A DNA stretch of 64,000 nt from DATFQE01 sp963733845 (GCA_963733845.1 CAVTEM010000003.1:1-64000), one strand, 5' to 3'. Counted from the first letter of the stretch, positions 8,544 to 18,343 are shown. The notes: generated by a model not told the origin, from the sequence alone. Numbers and translations: made by a program.

Positions 8544-8849
8544 CTCGCGCAGGAACGACCCGCCGCCCACCACACGCTCGGCCCGCCCGCCGGCGCGCTC
8601 GCGCAGCCCGCGGTCCGACGTGACCAGCCAGTAGCGTTCCTCGCCCGCGGACTCGCGCGCGATCCGATCGTCGGCGGTCTCGGCGCCCTCGAAGACCACC
8701 CGGGGCTCCACTCCCTCGCGCGCGGCCCAGGTCTCGACGAGGTCGACGAGCTCCGAGCGCGAAACGTTGGGCCAGGCGGAGCGCCGGACGTTCTCGGCGT
8801 CCACGAAAACCACGGGAGGGACCGGTCTAGACTCCGTCGAGGACGACAT
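8526..8849 (-). CDS. NYN/PIN-like putative RNase
   Basis: 107 residues. PPVVFVDAENVRRS near the N-terminus and YWLVTSDRGLRERAG toward the end carry the spaced acidic residues (VDAEN, SDRGL) of the NYN branch of PIN-fold ribonucleases, related to YacP but shorter than the usual 150-170 residues. The middle ETADDRIARE supplies a further acidic pair. The upstream in-frame extension to 9032 overlaps the divergent secreted gene and is rejected. Starts of the two divergent genes are 22 bp apart. RNase activity is inferred. Confidence 0.65.
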   Translation of the reverse strand: MSSSTESRPVPPVVFVDAENVRRSAWPNVSRSELVDLVETWAAREGVEPRVVFEGAETADDRIARESAGEERYWLVTSDRGLRERAGGRAERVVGGGSFLRELRRSE

Positions 8850-8871
8850 CGCGAACTCAGGAGGTATACCG

Positions 8872-9258
8872 ATGAAGCGGGTATTCGTCACCACGCTCAT
8901 CTCGCTGGTGGCCTTGACGGTGGCGGCGCCCGCTCCGGCGGCCGGGCCGACCGTGAAGTCGTTGGCGCGCCAGATCAAGGCGCTCCAGAAAGAGGTCAAG
9001 ACGCTGAAGACGCAGGTCACGCAGGCCCGCACGGCCGCCGCGACCGCGCTCGTCTACTCGGCCTGCACGACCGCGGTCACGGTGGACGTGTTCCAAAGCA
9101 CCTGGACGTTCCTGGACCAGAAGCACGCGACAGGCTTTGGTCCCCAGACTCCGGTGAGCGACTACCAGACCTGCCAGCCGCTGCGGATCACCCGCGCCCC
9201 GGCTCAGGTTCCGCCGAACACGGCCGTGTTCAGCTCGCTGCTCGCGCTCTTCAACTAA
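8872..9258 (+). CDS. Small secreted coiled-coil protein
   Basis: 128 residues. A signal peptide (MKRVFVTTLISLVALTVAAPAPAAG) is followed by a short heptad region (SLARQIKALQKEVKTLKTQV, about 28-50) and a C-terminal domain with two cysteines that may form a disulfide. AGGAGGT at 8859-8865 sits 6 nt before the ATG, one of the strongest ribosome-binding sites in the window, so this gene is not leaderless. The function is unknown. Related signal-plus-coiled-coil proteins are frequent in Thermoleophilia. Confidence 0.75.
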   Translation: MKRVFVTTLISLVALTVAAPAPAAGPTVKSLARQIKALQKEVKTLKTQVTQARTAAATALVYSACTTAVTVDVFQSTWTFLDQKHATGFGPQTPVSDYQTCQPLRITRAPAQVPPNTAVFSSLLALFN

Positions 9259-9845
9259 CCCGCAGCTTCGGCGCGGAGGGGCTCGATCAGGTCGAGTCCC
9301 TCCGCGAGCGTAAAGAATGCGCGCGCGAACGGGGAATGCTCGGTGCGCGTCCGCACGTCCGCCCAGTCGACCTGCTCGCGGACCGCGCGGGTCATCTCGA
9401 TCAGCGGGTCGAGGTCGAGCTCGTGCTCGCGCAGAGCCAGCAGCTTGGACACGATCACGTCGCCTGCGGCGACCACGTGCACCTTGATCGCCTTGACCTC
9501 CAGCTCGTCCCCGCGTGCGATCATCTCGTCGGTCACGGGCTCCTCGGAGGGCCGGAAGATCAGGTCGACGAGCACGCCGTTGTCGTCGTAGGCCTTGAGG
9601 AGCCAGTCCTCGGGCGGCCGTTCGGGCTTCATGCCGTCTGCGACCAGCGCCTCGAGCGCACGCTCGGCGTCGTCGGGCTTGACGAGGAAGTCGAGGTCGT
9701 GGTCGCGTTCGGGGCCGCCGCGAGCCCAGATCGCGAGGCCCCCTGCGAGCAGGTGCGGCACCTCCGCGTCGCGCAGCGCGGCGACGGCCTTCTTCAGGGT
9801 CAGGACCAGCTCCTCGAAGGGTGCACCGTTCCCGGACTCGCTCAT
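9255..9845 (-). CDS. Nucleotidyltransferase-fold protein
   Basis: 196 residues. The motif HLLAGGLAIWARGGPERDHDLDFLV (about 30-54) has the GG..W.RG...D.D pattern of the nucleotidyltransferase superfamily found in AbiEii/MenA-type toxins and aminoglycoside-type NTases. There is no adjacent antitoxin gene. The rest is predicted alpha/beta with VIVSKLLALREHELDLDPLIEM. The ATG at 9845 lies 6 nt after TAGCGT and is divergent from the metallophosphoesterase, with a 21-bp gap. A housekeeping or toxin role cannot be decided. Confidence 0.72.
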   Translation of the reverse strand: MSESGNGAPFEELVLTLKKAVAALRDAEVPHLLAGGLAIWARGGPERDHDLDFLVKPDDAERALEALVADGMKPERPPEDWLLKAYDDNGVLVDLIFRPSEEPVTDEMIARGDELEVKAIKVHVVAAGDVIVSKLLALREHELDLDPLIEMTRAVREQVDWADVRTRTEHSPFARAFFTLAEGLDLIEPLRAEAAG

Positions 9846-9866
9846 GCGTCTACGCTACCCCGCCGA
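9846..9866. promoter_or_regulatory. Bidirectional promoter, nucleotidyltransferase / metallophosphoesterase
   Basis: TACGCTA at 9851-9857 reads TACGCT on the plus strand (10 nt before the ATG at 9867) and TAGCGT on the minus strand (6 nt before the ATG at 9845). This is the same TAnnnTA symmetry as at 6596-6602. Confidence 0.5.
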
Positions 9867-10661
9867 ATGCCGGCCCCAACCATCAGGATCGCCGCCGCCG
9901 GCGACATCCATTGCCACGAGGGGAACCGGGCTGAGGTCGCAGAGGCGTTCGCGCGCATCGGCGAGCGGGCTGATCTCGTCCTGCTCGCGGGCGACCTGAC
10001 CACCCATGGCGAGCCCGAGCAGGCGGCGGTGCTGGCCAACGCGTGCAGCGGTCTGGACGTCCCCGTCTTCGCTGTGCTGGGGAACCACGACTGGCACGCG
10101 AATCGGATGAACGAGGTTGTCCGCGCGCTCGAGACGGGCGGAGTCACGGTGATCGATCGCCGCAGCGCGATCCTCGACGTGCGCGGCGTGACCGTGGGGC
10201 TCGCGGGCGCCAAGGGCTTCGTCGGCGGCTTCGTCGACTCGGAGCTGCCGGATTTCGGCGAGCCGCTCCTGCGCGCGGTCTACGCGGAGACCGGGGCCGA
10301 GGTGCGCGCGCTGGACGTCGCCCTCGAGGAGATCGCCGGGTGCCCGATCCGGATCGCGCTGCTGCACTACTCGCCCACGACGACCACGCTGGAGGGGGAG
10401 CGGCCGACGCTGTGGACGTACCTCGGCAGCGACCGCCTGGCCGAACCGATCGCCGAGCGCCGGCCGACGATCGTTCTGCACGGCCACGGCCACGGAGGCA
10501 CGTTCGAGGGCTTCATCGGCCCGATCCCGGTCTTCAACGTCGCCGTGCACGTCATGGACACGGACTTCTGGATCTTCGAGTTCGATCGCGACGGAACGCT
10601 GCTCCGCAAGCGCAGCGAGCCGGAGCCCGCGCTGCGGGCCGCCCAGCACGCCGAAACCTAG
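9867..10661 (+). CDS. Calcineurin-like metallophosphoesterase
   Basis: 264 residues with all five metallophosphoesterase blocks in order: GDIHCHE (about 12), LLAGDLTTHG (about 40), LGNHDWH (about 70), LLHYSPTT (about 166) and HGHGHGG (about 207). Cytosolic, with no signal peptide. Such enzymes hydrolyse phosphomono- or diesters, and the substrate is unknown. Its stop codon TAG lies inside a perfect 10-bp-stem palindrome shared with the stop of the convergent yjbQ-like gene. Confidence 0.88.
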   Translation: MPAPTIRIAAAGDIHCHEGNRAEVAEAFARIGERADLVLLAGDLTTHGEPEQAAVLANACSGLDVPVFAVLGNHDWHANRMNEVVRALETGGVTVIDRRSAILDVRGVTVGLAGAKGFVGGFVDSELPDFGEPLLRAVYAETGAEVRALDVALEEIAGCPIRIALLHYSPTTTTLEGERPTLWTYLGSDRLAEPIAERRPTIVLHGHGHGGTFEGFIGPIPVFNVAVHVMDTDFWIFEFDRDGTLLRKRSEPEPALRAAQHAET

Positions 10662-10678
10662 TAACAGACTGTTACTAG
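10658..10678. terminator. Perfect palindrome over two convergent stop codons
   Basis: CTAGTAACAG, one central A, then CTGTTACTAG: a 10-bp perfect inverted repeat. It contains the TAG stop of the plus gene and the TAG stop of the minus gene. It is AT-rich compared with its surroundings and has no U-tract. It may act as a bidirectional terminator or a protein-binding site. Confidence 0.4.
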
Positions 10679-11127
10679 CTCCCGACGACCTGGACCAGCC
10701 AGCGCCGGTCGCGCTCGCGGTCGAGCTCGATGAAGAGCACGCGCTGCCAGGTACCGAGGAGGAGCTCGCCGTCCCGGACGGGGATCGACTCGCCCGCCGA
10801 GCCGAGCAGCATCGACATGCAGTGCGAGTGACCGTTCCCGAACTCCATGTCCTCCTCGCAGATGTTCTCGGTGCGCCGGTCCCAGTCGTCGTGCGCGTAG
10901 TAGCTCTCTTGCGGCACGAGGCGCTTGAGGAGGGAGGCGAAGTCGTCCATGAACCCCTGCTCGAACTCGTTGACGCGAACGCAGCAGGTCGTGTGCGGAG
11001 AGTAGACGCACGCGATCCCGGCCTGGATCCCGCTTTCGGCAACGACCTCGTTGACCTCGTCAGTGATGTCACGGACCGAGAGGCCCCCGGTCGTCCGCAG
11101 ACGGCGTTCGTGCTGGAAGACCTTCAC
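10675..11127 (-). CDS. YjbQ-family (UPF0047) protein
   Basis: 150 residues, the standard size of the family. Conserved blocks are SPHTTCCVRVNE (about 43-54), HDDWDRRTENICEED, GNGHSHCMSMLLG (about 97-109) and GTWQRVLFIELDRERDR. The family has been linked to thiamin-phosphate-synthase-like activity in some species, but its physiological role is unsettled. The His/Cys motifs suggest a metal or anion site. A GTG start is followed by KVFQHE, with TAGCAT 9 nt upstream. Confidence 0.88.
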   Translation of the reverse strand: MKVFQHERRLRTTGGLSVRDITDEVNEVVAESGIQAGIACVYSPHTTCCVRVNEFEQGFMDDFASLLKRLVPQESYYAHDDWDRRTENICEEDMEFGNGHSHCMSMLLGSAGESIPVRDGELLLGTWQRVLFIELDRERDRRWLVQVVGS

Positions 11128-11177
11128 GGCGCCCGAATGCTATCGCCCGTGTATGCGGGCGGTGTGCAGGTGCGGCC

Positions 11178-14100
11178 TCAGCCGCGGCCGGCTGCGTAGT
11201 GCGCCTGGACTCGAGCCGCCGTGAGCGCGGACGGGTACACGGCAACCTCGTCGAGATCGCCCTTGAAGTGGTTGTAGCCGGTGGACTTGGCGATCAGGAA
11301 GGGGCCGGCGTTGCCGACGTCCGCAGTCGCGGCGCCCGCGCGGAACACCGAGAGGCCGTCGACGTAGATCGTGACGCCGGCGTCACGGTCGAACGCCACG
11401 ACGACGTGGTGCCAGGCGCCGTCGTCGACTCGCTTCGCCGGGCCGTACACCTCGACGGTCGCACCGGCCACGATGTTGACGCGGATCTCTCCGTCGTGGC
11501 CGGGATCGTTCGTCACCGTGAACTGCCAGAACGGCGCGCCCGCGGTGGTCGACCGCTTCGAGACGATCGCCTGCTCGCCGTTCACGGTCGTCTTCACCCA
11601 CGCTTCGACGCTGAAGTCGCCCGTGCCGAAGTCGAGTGAGCCGTTGGCGGGGTCAGCCATGCTGACCTTGTCGTCGGTGCCGTCGAAGCGCCCGGCTGTG
11701 TTGGCGTCGCCGACGACCGCTCCTGCTACGCCGAGCACGACGCCGAACTGGTACGCGCCCGGATTCGCACCGGTCTGGTCGGCGGCCGTCGTCCCCGAGC
11801 TCTCGCCGAGCCGCCAGTAGCCACGCGGTGAGTCAGCGAGCACTGTGGCGGCGTACGGAGGCGCCGGCGGCGGCTCGACGATGGTGAAGAACGTCGTGTT
11901 GCTCACACCGACGTTGCCTGCCTGGTCCGTCTGCTCCGCGCGCGCCGTGTAGGTGCCGAGTGCGAGCGCCGGCGACGCGTCGACCGACCAGGCTCCGCTG
12001 CCGGCACGGGTCGTGCTCAACGTCCGGACGAGCGGTCCGGTCGTCCCGTTGCCCGAGTAGAGGTTGACCGTGACGCCCGTCGAGTCGCCCGCGAGCGTGC
12101 CCGCCGTGCCACTGATGGTCGGGGTCGTGTCGCTCGTGAAGGTGTCCTCGTGCGGGAAGTCCACCGTGATCACCGGCGGGGTCGTATCGGGTGGCGGCGG
12201 TGGGCCGGCTTCGATCGTGAACGTGTTGGCCCCGCTGAAGCCCATGTTGGCGGCCGAGTCCAGCTGCTCTGCCTGCGCCGTGTACGTGCCCAGCGCGAGC
12301 GCCGGAGCGGCGTCCACCGAATACGTTCCGTTGCCCGCCCGCGTGATCGTCCGGGTCTGAACCAGCGCGCCGCCGGTTCCGGTGCCGCTGTAGACCTTCA
12401 CTGACACGGTCGTCGAGTCGCCCGCCGCGACGCCTGCGACCCCGGCGAAGTTCGGGGTGGTGTCGGTCGTGGTGCTGTCGCTTGTAGGCGAGGTCAGCGT
12501 GATGCTCGGCGGGGTCGTATCGGGCCCGCCTCCCGGCGCTCCGTGACAGCTCGTGCTACCGGCGTCGGTGTAGGTCTGCCCCGTGATCGGCACGAACTCG
12601 TAGTTGTACGAGGTCGGATGGAGCGTGAACTTGATCACGCCGTAGTTCGTGTTGTTCCGTGCGGCGCTGTTCGCCTTGATCTGTCCCCAGTCGTAGAAGT
12701 AGAAGCCGCCAGTGCCCACGGTGAATTGCGTGATGCCGTACTGGAGATCCAGTGTTCGGTCGGGCCGCTGCGGCAGGAACCGCTCGTAGAGGTGCTCGTG
12801 GGCGCTGACGACCACGTCGGCGCCGTTCTCGTACAGCGCGTTCCAGAGGGGCAGCACGTACGGCGCGAACGACTCGCCGTGGACCTTCCCCGAGTTGAAG
12901 CGCGGGTAGTGCCAGTACGCGAGCGTGCAGACGTTCTGGTGTGCAAGCAGGTCGGCGCGCAGCCACTGCTCCTGTGGTGAGCCCGCGGCGCAGCCCGTGA
13001 TGTTCGTGCACTGGCTGTTGAGCGAGATGATGTGCCAGGCGCCGAGGTCGTAGCTGTAGTAGCCCTTGGTCGGATCGCCCGCCGACGCGCCGAAGTAGTT
13101 GAAGTAGCCTCCGGCGCCGGCCGTGTCGTAGTCGTGGTTGCCGAGCGACGGGCGGGTGCGGTTCTTCGACCGGCCCCAGTTCGGGTCATAGCAGTTCGCG
13201 TACTCGGTGTTGGTGCCGCTGATATAGACGTTGTCGCCGGCGGTGAAGACCGTCGCGGCCGGGAACAGATCGAGCAGGTCAGCCGTCTCCTCGTGTCCCG
13301 TGTACTCGCTGTCGCCACAGGAGGCGATGTCGCCGGCGCCGATGAGGATCGGGTCGCCGGGCGGAGGCGGGGGTGTGATGGTGAACGTGTTCGCGGTGCT
13401 GAAGCCGGTGTTTCCTTCCGCGTCCTCCTGTTCGGCTCGGGCGGTATAGGTGCCGAGCTCGAGGTCGGGTGAGGCGTCGATGCTGTACGTACCGGCGCTC
13501 GCGGTCGCCGTCCGGGTCTGGACGAGCGTCCCTCCCGTGCCCGTGCCGGCGTAGACCTTGACGGTGACGGTGGCCGAATCGCCTGCGGCGGTCCCGGCAG
13601 CGCCGCCGAAGGTCGGCGTCGTGTCGGAGCCCGAGCTTCCCGCGCCCGGGATGGTGAGCGTCACGACGGGCGGAGTGGTGTCCGGCGGCGGGGCCGCAAC
13701 GGTGAACGTTGTCGGGGCGCTCGAGCCGAGGTTGCCGGCGGCGTCTGACTGCTCGGCCTGTGCGGTGTACACACCGAGCGCGAGTGCGGTCGTCGCGTCG
13801 ACGGAGTACGCGCCGCCGCCGCCACGGGCCGCCGTCAGGGTCTGGACGAGCGTTCCGCCCGTTCCCGCGCCGCCGTAGAGCTTGACCGTCACGCTGCCGG
13901 AGTCACCGAGCGCCGTGCCGGCGATTCCGCCGAATGCGGGCGTCGTGTCGGTTCCCGAGCTCCCGTTCGCAGGGGTCGCGAGGGTGACGCTGGGCGCCGT
14001 CGTGTCGATTGCCGCCTGGGTGATGTGCGCCTGGATCCGCGCCTGTGACAGGAGCGACCGATAGAGCGCAACCTCGTCGATGTCGCCCCGGAACGCCGGA

Positions 14101-14814
14101 GCCCCGCCCGATGAGCCGACCGTGAACGCGGCGGAGTTCGACACCGAGCCGGGCGTGGTCACCGCTGGTGACGCCCGACGCGGTCCCGTCCACGAAGAAC
14201 GAGACGCCGACGTCTCGATCGAAGCGGACGGCGACGTGGTGCCAGGCGCCGTTGTCGACGCGGGCGAGGCTGTAGGCCGTTCGCGTTGTCTTGCCGTCCT
14301 TGATCGTCGCCCGCAGCTGGCCGACATGGCCCGAGTCGGCGCTCAGGCCCACGTGCCACCAGCTCCCGCCGTTGCCCGAGTCCTTCTTCCCGGCGATCGT
14401 TCCCGTCGTCGCCGTCGTGGTGACCCACGCCTCGAGGGTGAAGTCGCCGGCGCCTGCGTCGAGGACGCCGCTCCCCGGATCGCCGATCAGGACGCGGTCG
14501 TTCGAGCCGTCGAAGCGCGCGGCACGATCCGGGTCGCCCGCGAGCGCTCCCTGGACCGCGAGCGTGACGCCGTTCTGGTACGCGCCGTTACTCGCGTTCG
14601 GCGAAGTGTCGGTCGCGACGGTTCCGGCCGTCTCGCCGAGACGCCAGTACCCGGCCGGTCCGTCGGCGAGCACCGAGGCCGCGTAGCCGCTGCTCGTCGC
14701 CGCCGGTGCCGCCGCTCCGAGCCCGAAGGCGACGAGCGCGGCAAGCACGCCGACGAGCGAGGCCCGTCGTCCTCCTCGAAAACGATGCCTGGTCGCCGCG
14801 TGGGCGCCGTTCAA
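11178..14814 (-). CDS. Giant secreted LamG - Ig-like - metallophosphoesterase - Ig-like - LamG protein, frameshifted
   Basis: About 1210 residues. Order: a signal peptide (SLVGVLAALVAFGLGAAAPAA), a first LamG/concanavalin-like domain (YWRLGE.. to FVDGT), two Ig-like repeats (DTTPPVVTLT..TYTARAEQ.DA.GN), a calcineurin-like phosphoesterase (IGAGDIASCGD, FTAGDNVY, SLGNHDYDT, YWHYPRFNSG, VVSAHEHLYERF), two more Ig-like repeats and a final LamG domain. The frame breaks at about 14170, inside the first LamG domain. The TTG at 14814 is the first conventional start in frame; a GGGGAGG Shine-Dalgarno further upstream fits a CTG at 14829, parallel to the start of the paralogue. Likely an exported, polysaccharide-bound phosphatase. 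It is followed on the same strand by no gene for 50 bp. Confidence 0.82.
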
Positions 14815-14910
14815 GCGCGAATGCCGCAGAGCCGCCTCCCCTTCAACTCCCCCGAGCCAGTATTGGCCCGTTGCTCGACGAATGTCAATCGGAGTTTCTG
14901 AGGCGCCCGC

Positions 14911-17783
14911 CTAGCCGCGGCCGGCTGCGTGGTGCGCCTGAACGCGGGCCGCCGTGAGCGCCGACGCGTAGACGGCAACCTCGTCGATCTGGCCGCCGAG
15001 GTAGCCGTAGCCGGTGCTCTTGGCCACGAGGAACGGCCCTGCGTTGTCGATCGTGTCCGTGAAGGCGCCCGCCGTGGAACGACCGACGCCGTCGACGTAG
15101 ACGGTGATTCCCGTGTCGCGATCGAAGACGACGACGACGTGGTGCCACGCACCGTCGTCGACACGGAGAGCCGGGCCGTAGACCTCGCGCGCCGCTCCCG
15201 CCAGGACGTTCGCCCGGATCTCGCCGGTGTGGCCCGGATCATCCGTGACCGTGAACTGCCAGTACGGGCCCGACGCGCGCTTCGAAACGATCGCCCGCTC
15301 GCCGTTCAGCGCCGTCTTCGCCCAGGCTTCGACGCTGAAGTCCCCGGTGCCGAAATCGAGCGCTCCGCTCGCCGGGTCGCCCATGGCGACCTTGTCGTCG
15401 CTCCCGTCGAAGCCGGCCGCTGTGTTCGCGTCGCCCGCCAGCGCGCCGAGCGCGCCTAGCGTCACGCCGCCCTGGTAGGCGCCGGCGGTCGCGCCGACCG
15501 TCGCGGCAGCGACGCTGCCCGAGCTCTCGCCGAGCCGCCAGTAGGCCACCGGGCTGTCCGCCAGCACCTCGGCCGTGTACGAGCCGGCCGGCGGTGGCGG
15601 TGGCGGTGGCGGTGGTGGAGGTGGTGTGGTGGAGGAGGTGGGGGTGGAGGCGGTGGCGGAGGTGGTGGAGGTGGAGGCGGAGGTGGTGGAGGCGGCGGAG
15701 GTCCGCCTGTGATCGTGAAGGTCGGCACGTTGCTCAGCCCTCGATTTCCTGCCACGTCGGCCTGCTCGGCCTGGGCGGTGTACGTGCCCGAGGGCAGGGG
15801 CGAGGCCGCATCGACGGCCCAAGCGCCACCCGGGGCCGCAGTGGTGGTCAAGATCTGGACCGGCGTGCCAGTCGGCTCGATGCCTGCGTAGACCTTGACG
15901 GTGATGCCCGGCAGGTCGCCGGGGAGCGTCCCGGAAGTGCCGCCGAACGTAGGCGTCGGGTCCGAGGTGGAGCTGTTGTTCGCCGGTGCGTTCAGCGAGA
16001 TGATCGGCGGCGTCCCGTCGGTGCCCGGTACGCCGTGGCAGTTCGTCGTCCCCGCGTCCGCGTAGGTGGAACCGACGATCGGCACGAATTCCCAGCTGTA
16101 CGACGCCGCGTGCAGCGTGAACTTGATCACGCCGTAGCTCGAGTTCTGAAGGGCGGCGCTGTTCGGCTTGGCCGGGCCGACGTTGTAGAGCGAGTAGCCG
16201 CCCGTCCCCACCGTGAACTGCGCAATGCCGAACCCCGGGTCGTAGACGCCGCCGGGCGTCTGCGGCAGGAAGCGCTCGTAGATGTGCTCGTGCGCGCTGA
16301 CGACGACGTCCGCGCCGTACGCGTAGAGCGCGTTCCAGAACGGCTGGACGTCCTGCGCGAACGATTCGCCGTGCGTCGCGCCCGAATTGAAGCGCGGGTG
16401 ATGCCAGTACGCGATCGTGCAAACCTCGGTGTTCGCGGCCAGGTCGGCACGGAGCCACTGCTCCTGCGCCTCGCCGGCTTCGCAGTCGTCCGGGATCGAC
16501 GAGCAGTTGCTGTTCAGGACGATCACGTGCCAGGCGCCGAGGTCGTAGCTGTAGTAGCCCTTGCCGGGCTGGCCCGCGGCCGAGCCGAAGTAGCCGAAGT
16601 ACCCGGCCGCGCCCGACGTCCCGTAGTCGTGGTTCCCGGCGGACGGCCTCGTGCGTGCCTTCGCGACACCCCACGTCGGGTGGTAGCAGTTGGCGAACTC
16701 ACTCGCCGTCCCGATCCCGTACGCGTTGTCGCCGAGGGTGAAGACGGTCGCACTCGGATACTCGGTGAGGATCGCGGCCGTCTCGTCGTCCGCGTCGAAG
16801 ACGCCGCACTCGGAGATGTCGCCCGCGCCGATCAAGAGCCGGTCGTCCGGAGCCGGTGGCGGTGGCGGTGGTGGCGGTGGTGGCGGCGGTGGCGGCGGTG
16901 GCGGCGGTGGCGGGGGTGGTGGCGGCGGAGGTGGCGGCGGCGGGGGTGGCGGTGTTCCTCCCGCAGCGGCGAGATGGGTCTGGATCTGCGTGAGAGACAG
17001 CAGCGTGTTGTAGACGGCGATCTCGTCGAGGTCGCCCTTGAAGTTGCCCGAGTTCGGGGCGAGGCCGATCTGGAATGCGGCCGGGTTGGCGAGAGGCCCG
17101 GTCGCTGCTCCGGCCGTCGATCCCGCGGCGACCGTATCGACGAAGAAGCTGATTCCGACGTCGCGGTCGAAGCGGACGGCGACGTGGTGCCAGGCGCCGT
17201 CGTCGACTCGGACGGTGCTGTACGCCGTGCGGGTCACCGCGCCGTCGCGGATCCGGGCGCGAAGCTGGCCCGTATGGGCGGCGTCGACGGTGACGGCGAC
17301 GAACCACCACGCGCCTGCGTTGCCCGAGCCCTTCTTCCCGGCGACCACCTGGTCCGATGCGGAGGGAGTCGTCTTGACCCACGCCTCGAGCGTGAAGTCC
17401 GACGCCCCTGGGTCGAGCACGCTGCTCGCCGGATCGGGGATCGAGACTCGGTCGTTGCCGCCGTCGAGACGAGCTGCGCTGTTCAGGTCACTCGAGAGCG
17501 CGCCGGGCACACCGAGCGTGACACCGCCGACGTAGGTGCCGCCGCTCGAGTTTCCCGAGGAGTCGGCTGCCGTCGTGCCGCTCGTCTCGCCGAGCCGCCA
17601 GTACCCGGACGGCGAATCCGCGAGCACGGCGTCGGCGTACCCGCTGCCCGTCTGCCCCGGTGCGGTCGAACCCACCGTGAGCGCGGCAGCGACCGTGACC
17701 AATCCCGCGATCCAGAGGCGGGCCGCGCGCCCGGCGCGCCCCTGATTTGACCCCGGCCTCGCTCGATACCGCAGTAGCCGCAA
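14911..17783 (-). CDS. Second giant secreted LamG - metallophosphoesterase - Ig-like - LamG protein, frameshifted in a polyproline tract
   Basis: A tandem paralogue of the preceding gene, about 957 residues. Order: signal anchor (RLWIAGLVTVAAALTVGS), LamG, a run of 33 consecutive prolines (codons 16854-16952), phosphoesterase (IGAGDISECG, FTLGDNAYG, SAGNHDYGT, YWHHPRFNSG, VVSAHEHIYERF), one Ig-like repeat, a second proline tract (about 15588-15703), and the C-terminal LamG. Reading frame changes inside the second proline tract. It has lost the first pair of Ig repeats seen in its neighbour and carries proline linkers instead. The TTG at 17783 is chosen because GGGAGG lies 7 nt upstream; the frame is open to 17861. 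Confidence 0.82.
15588..15703. repeat. GGT/GGC/GGA-type low-complexity tract (polyproline linker 2)
   Basis: Imperfect trinucleotide repeat of NGG codon complements encoding a proline run on the minus strand. The reading frame of the host gene changes inside it, around the irregular part near 15620-15645. Confidence 0.75.
16854..16952. repeat. Trinucleotide tract encoding 33 consecutive prolines
   Basis: Thirty-three NGG triplets on the plus strand (CCN codons on the minus strand), in frame, linking the LamG and phosphoesterase domains of the 14911-17783 protein. Confidence 0.85.
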
Positions 17784-17885
17784 AGCGTCGCCTCCCTCTG
17801 GCGTCACTTGAGTATTCGCAGTCCGCCGCCGGGAAGTCAACGGGCGCAACCACCCCGACACAGCTGCGCTACGCTCGCCGGCGTC

Positions 17886-17959
17886 GGGCCCGTAGCTCAG
17901 CTGGTTAGAGCAGCCGACTCATAATCGGTTGGTCCCTGGTTCGAGTCCAGGCGGGCCCA
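17886..17959 (+). tRNA. tRNA with CAU anticodon, probably tRNA-Ile2
   Basis: A full cloverleaf of 74 nt: acceptor GGGCCCG/CGGGCCC, D-arm GCTC/GAGC, anticodon stem GCCGA/TCGGT with loop CTCATAA (anticodon CAT at 34-36), variable TGGTC, T-arm CCTGG TTCGAGT CCAGG, discriminator A. CCA is not encoded. The loop and the TTGGTC variable region resemble the isoleucine tRNA whose C34 is converted to lysidine by TilS more than elongator tRNA-Met, but sequence alone does not settle identity. It is not an initiator tRNA, since it lacks the GGG/CCC anticodon-stem pairs. Confidence 0.93.
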
Positions 17960-18151
17960 TCTGAACCCCTTTAGCCAAGCCGTTTCCGCATGGTTAGGTG
18001 GGTCAGGTGTGCCAGAGATGCCGCGTTTGCGCATCCGGTAGGTACCTCAGAAATCGCCAGCGAAGGCAACAAACCTCACCAGAACGACGACGACTCTATA
18101 GGGTCAGATCCAGCGAGCGCCTCCCCCAAGGACCCCACGAACGGAGACCTC

Positions 18152-18343
18152 GTGTTCCTGTTCAAACTCACGCACGCGGACGGCACGCCCGCCGATCCGC
18201 CCACCGTCAGGGTGGCTGTCCCGAACTGGCGGGCCGGCGACACGATCGCGCTCAGCCACGATCGAAGGCTCCGCGTCGTCGGCGTCCATGACGACGACGC
18301 CGATCAGCCGCCCGTCCTGGTCGTCGAGGACATGGCCGAATAA
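18152..18343 (+). CDS. Small hypothetical protein
   Basis: 63 residues from the GTG at 18152 (an ATG at 17990 opens the same frame but the added 54 residues look non-coding). GGAGA lies 6 nt upstream. The sequence FLFKLTHADGTPADPP.VRVAVPNWRAGD.I.LSHDR.LRVVGV.DDDADQPPVLVVED is a beta-rich single domain with no recognised motif. It is one of several small genes downstream of the tRNA. Confidence 0.6.
   Translation: MFLFKLTHADGTPADPPTVRVAVPNWRAGDTIALSHDRRLRVVGVHDDDADQPPVLVVEDMAE

Noticed and set aside
9843..9867. Nucleotidyltransferase as half of a toxin-antitoxin pair
   Set aside because: No small antitoxin-like gene adjoins it; the neighbour is a divergent metallophosphoesterase.
16854..16952. 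Repetitive GGTGGC tract as a possible CRISPR or satellite
   Set aside because: It is an in-frame proline codon run with no spacer structure.
17965..18000. Possible fourth palindromic repeat (AGCCAAGCCGTTTCCGC) after the tRNA
   Set aside because: It shares only the AGCCAAG core and has no complementary second arm.
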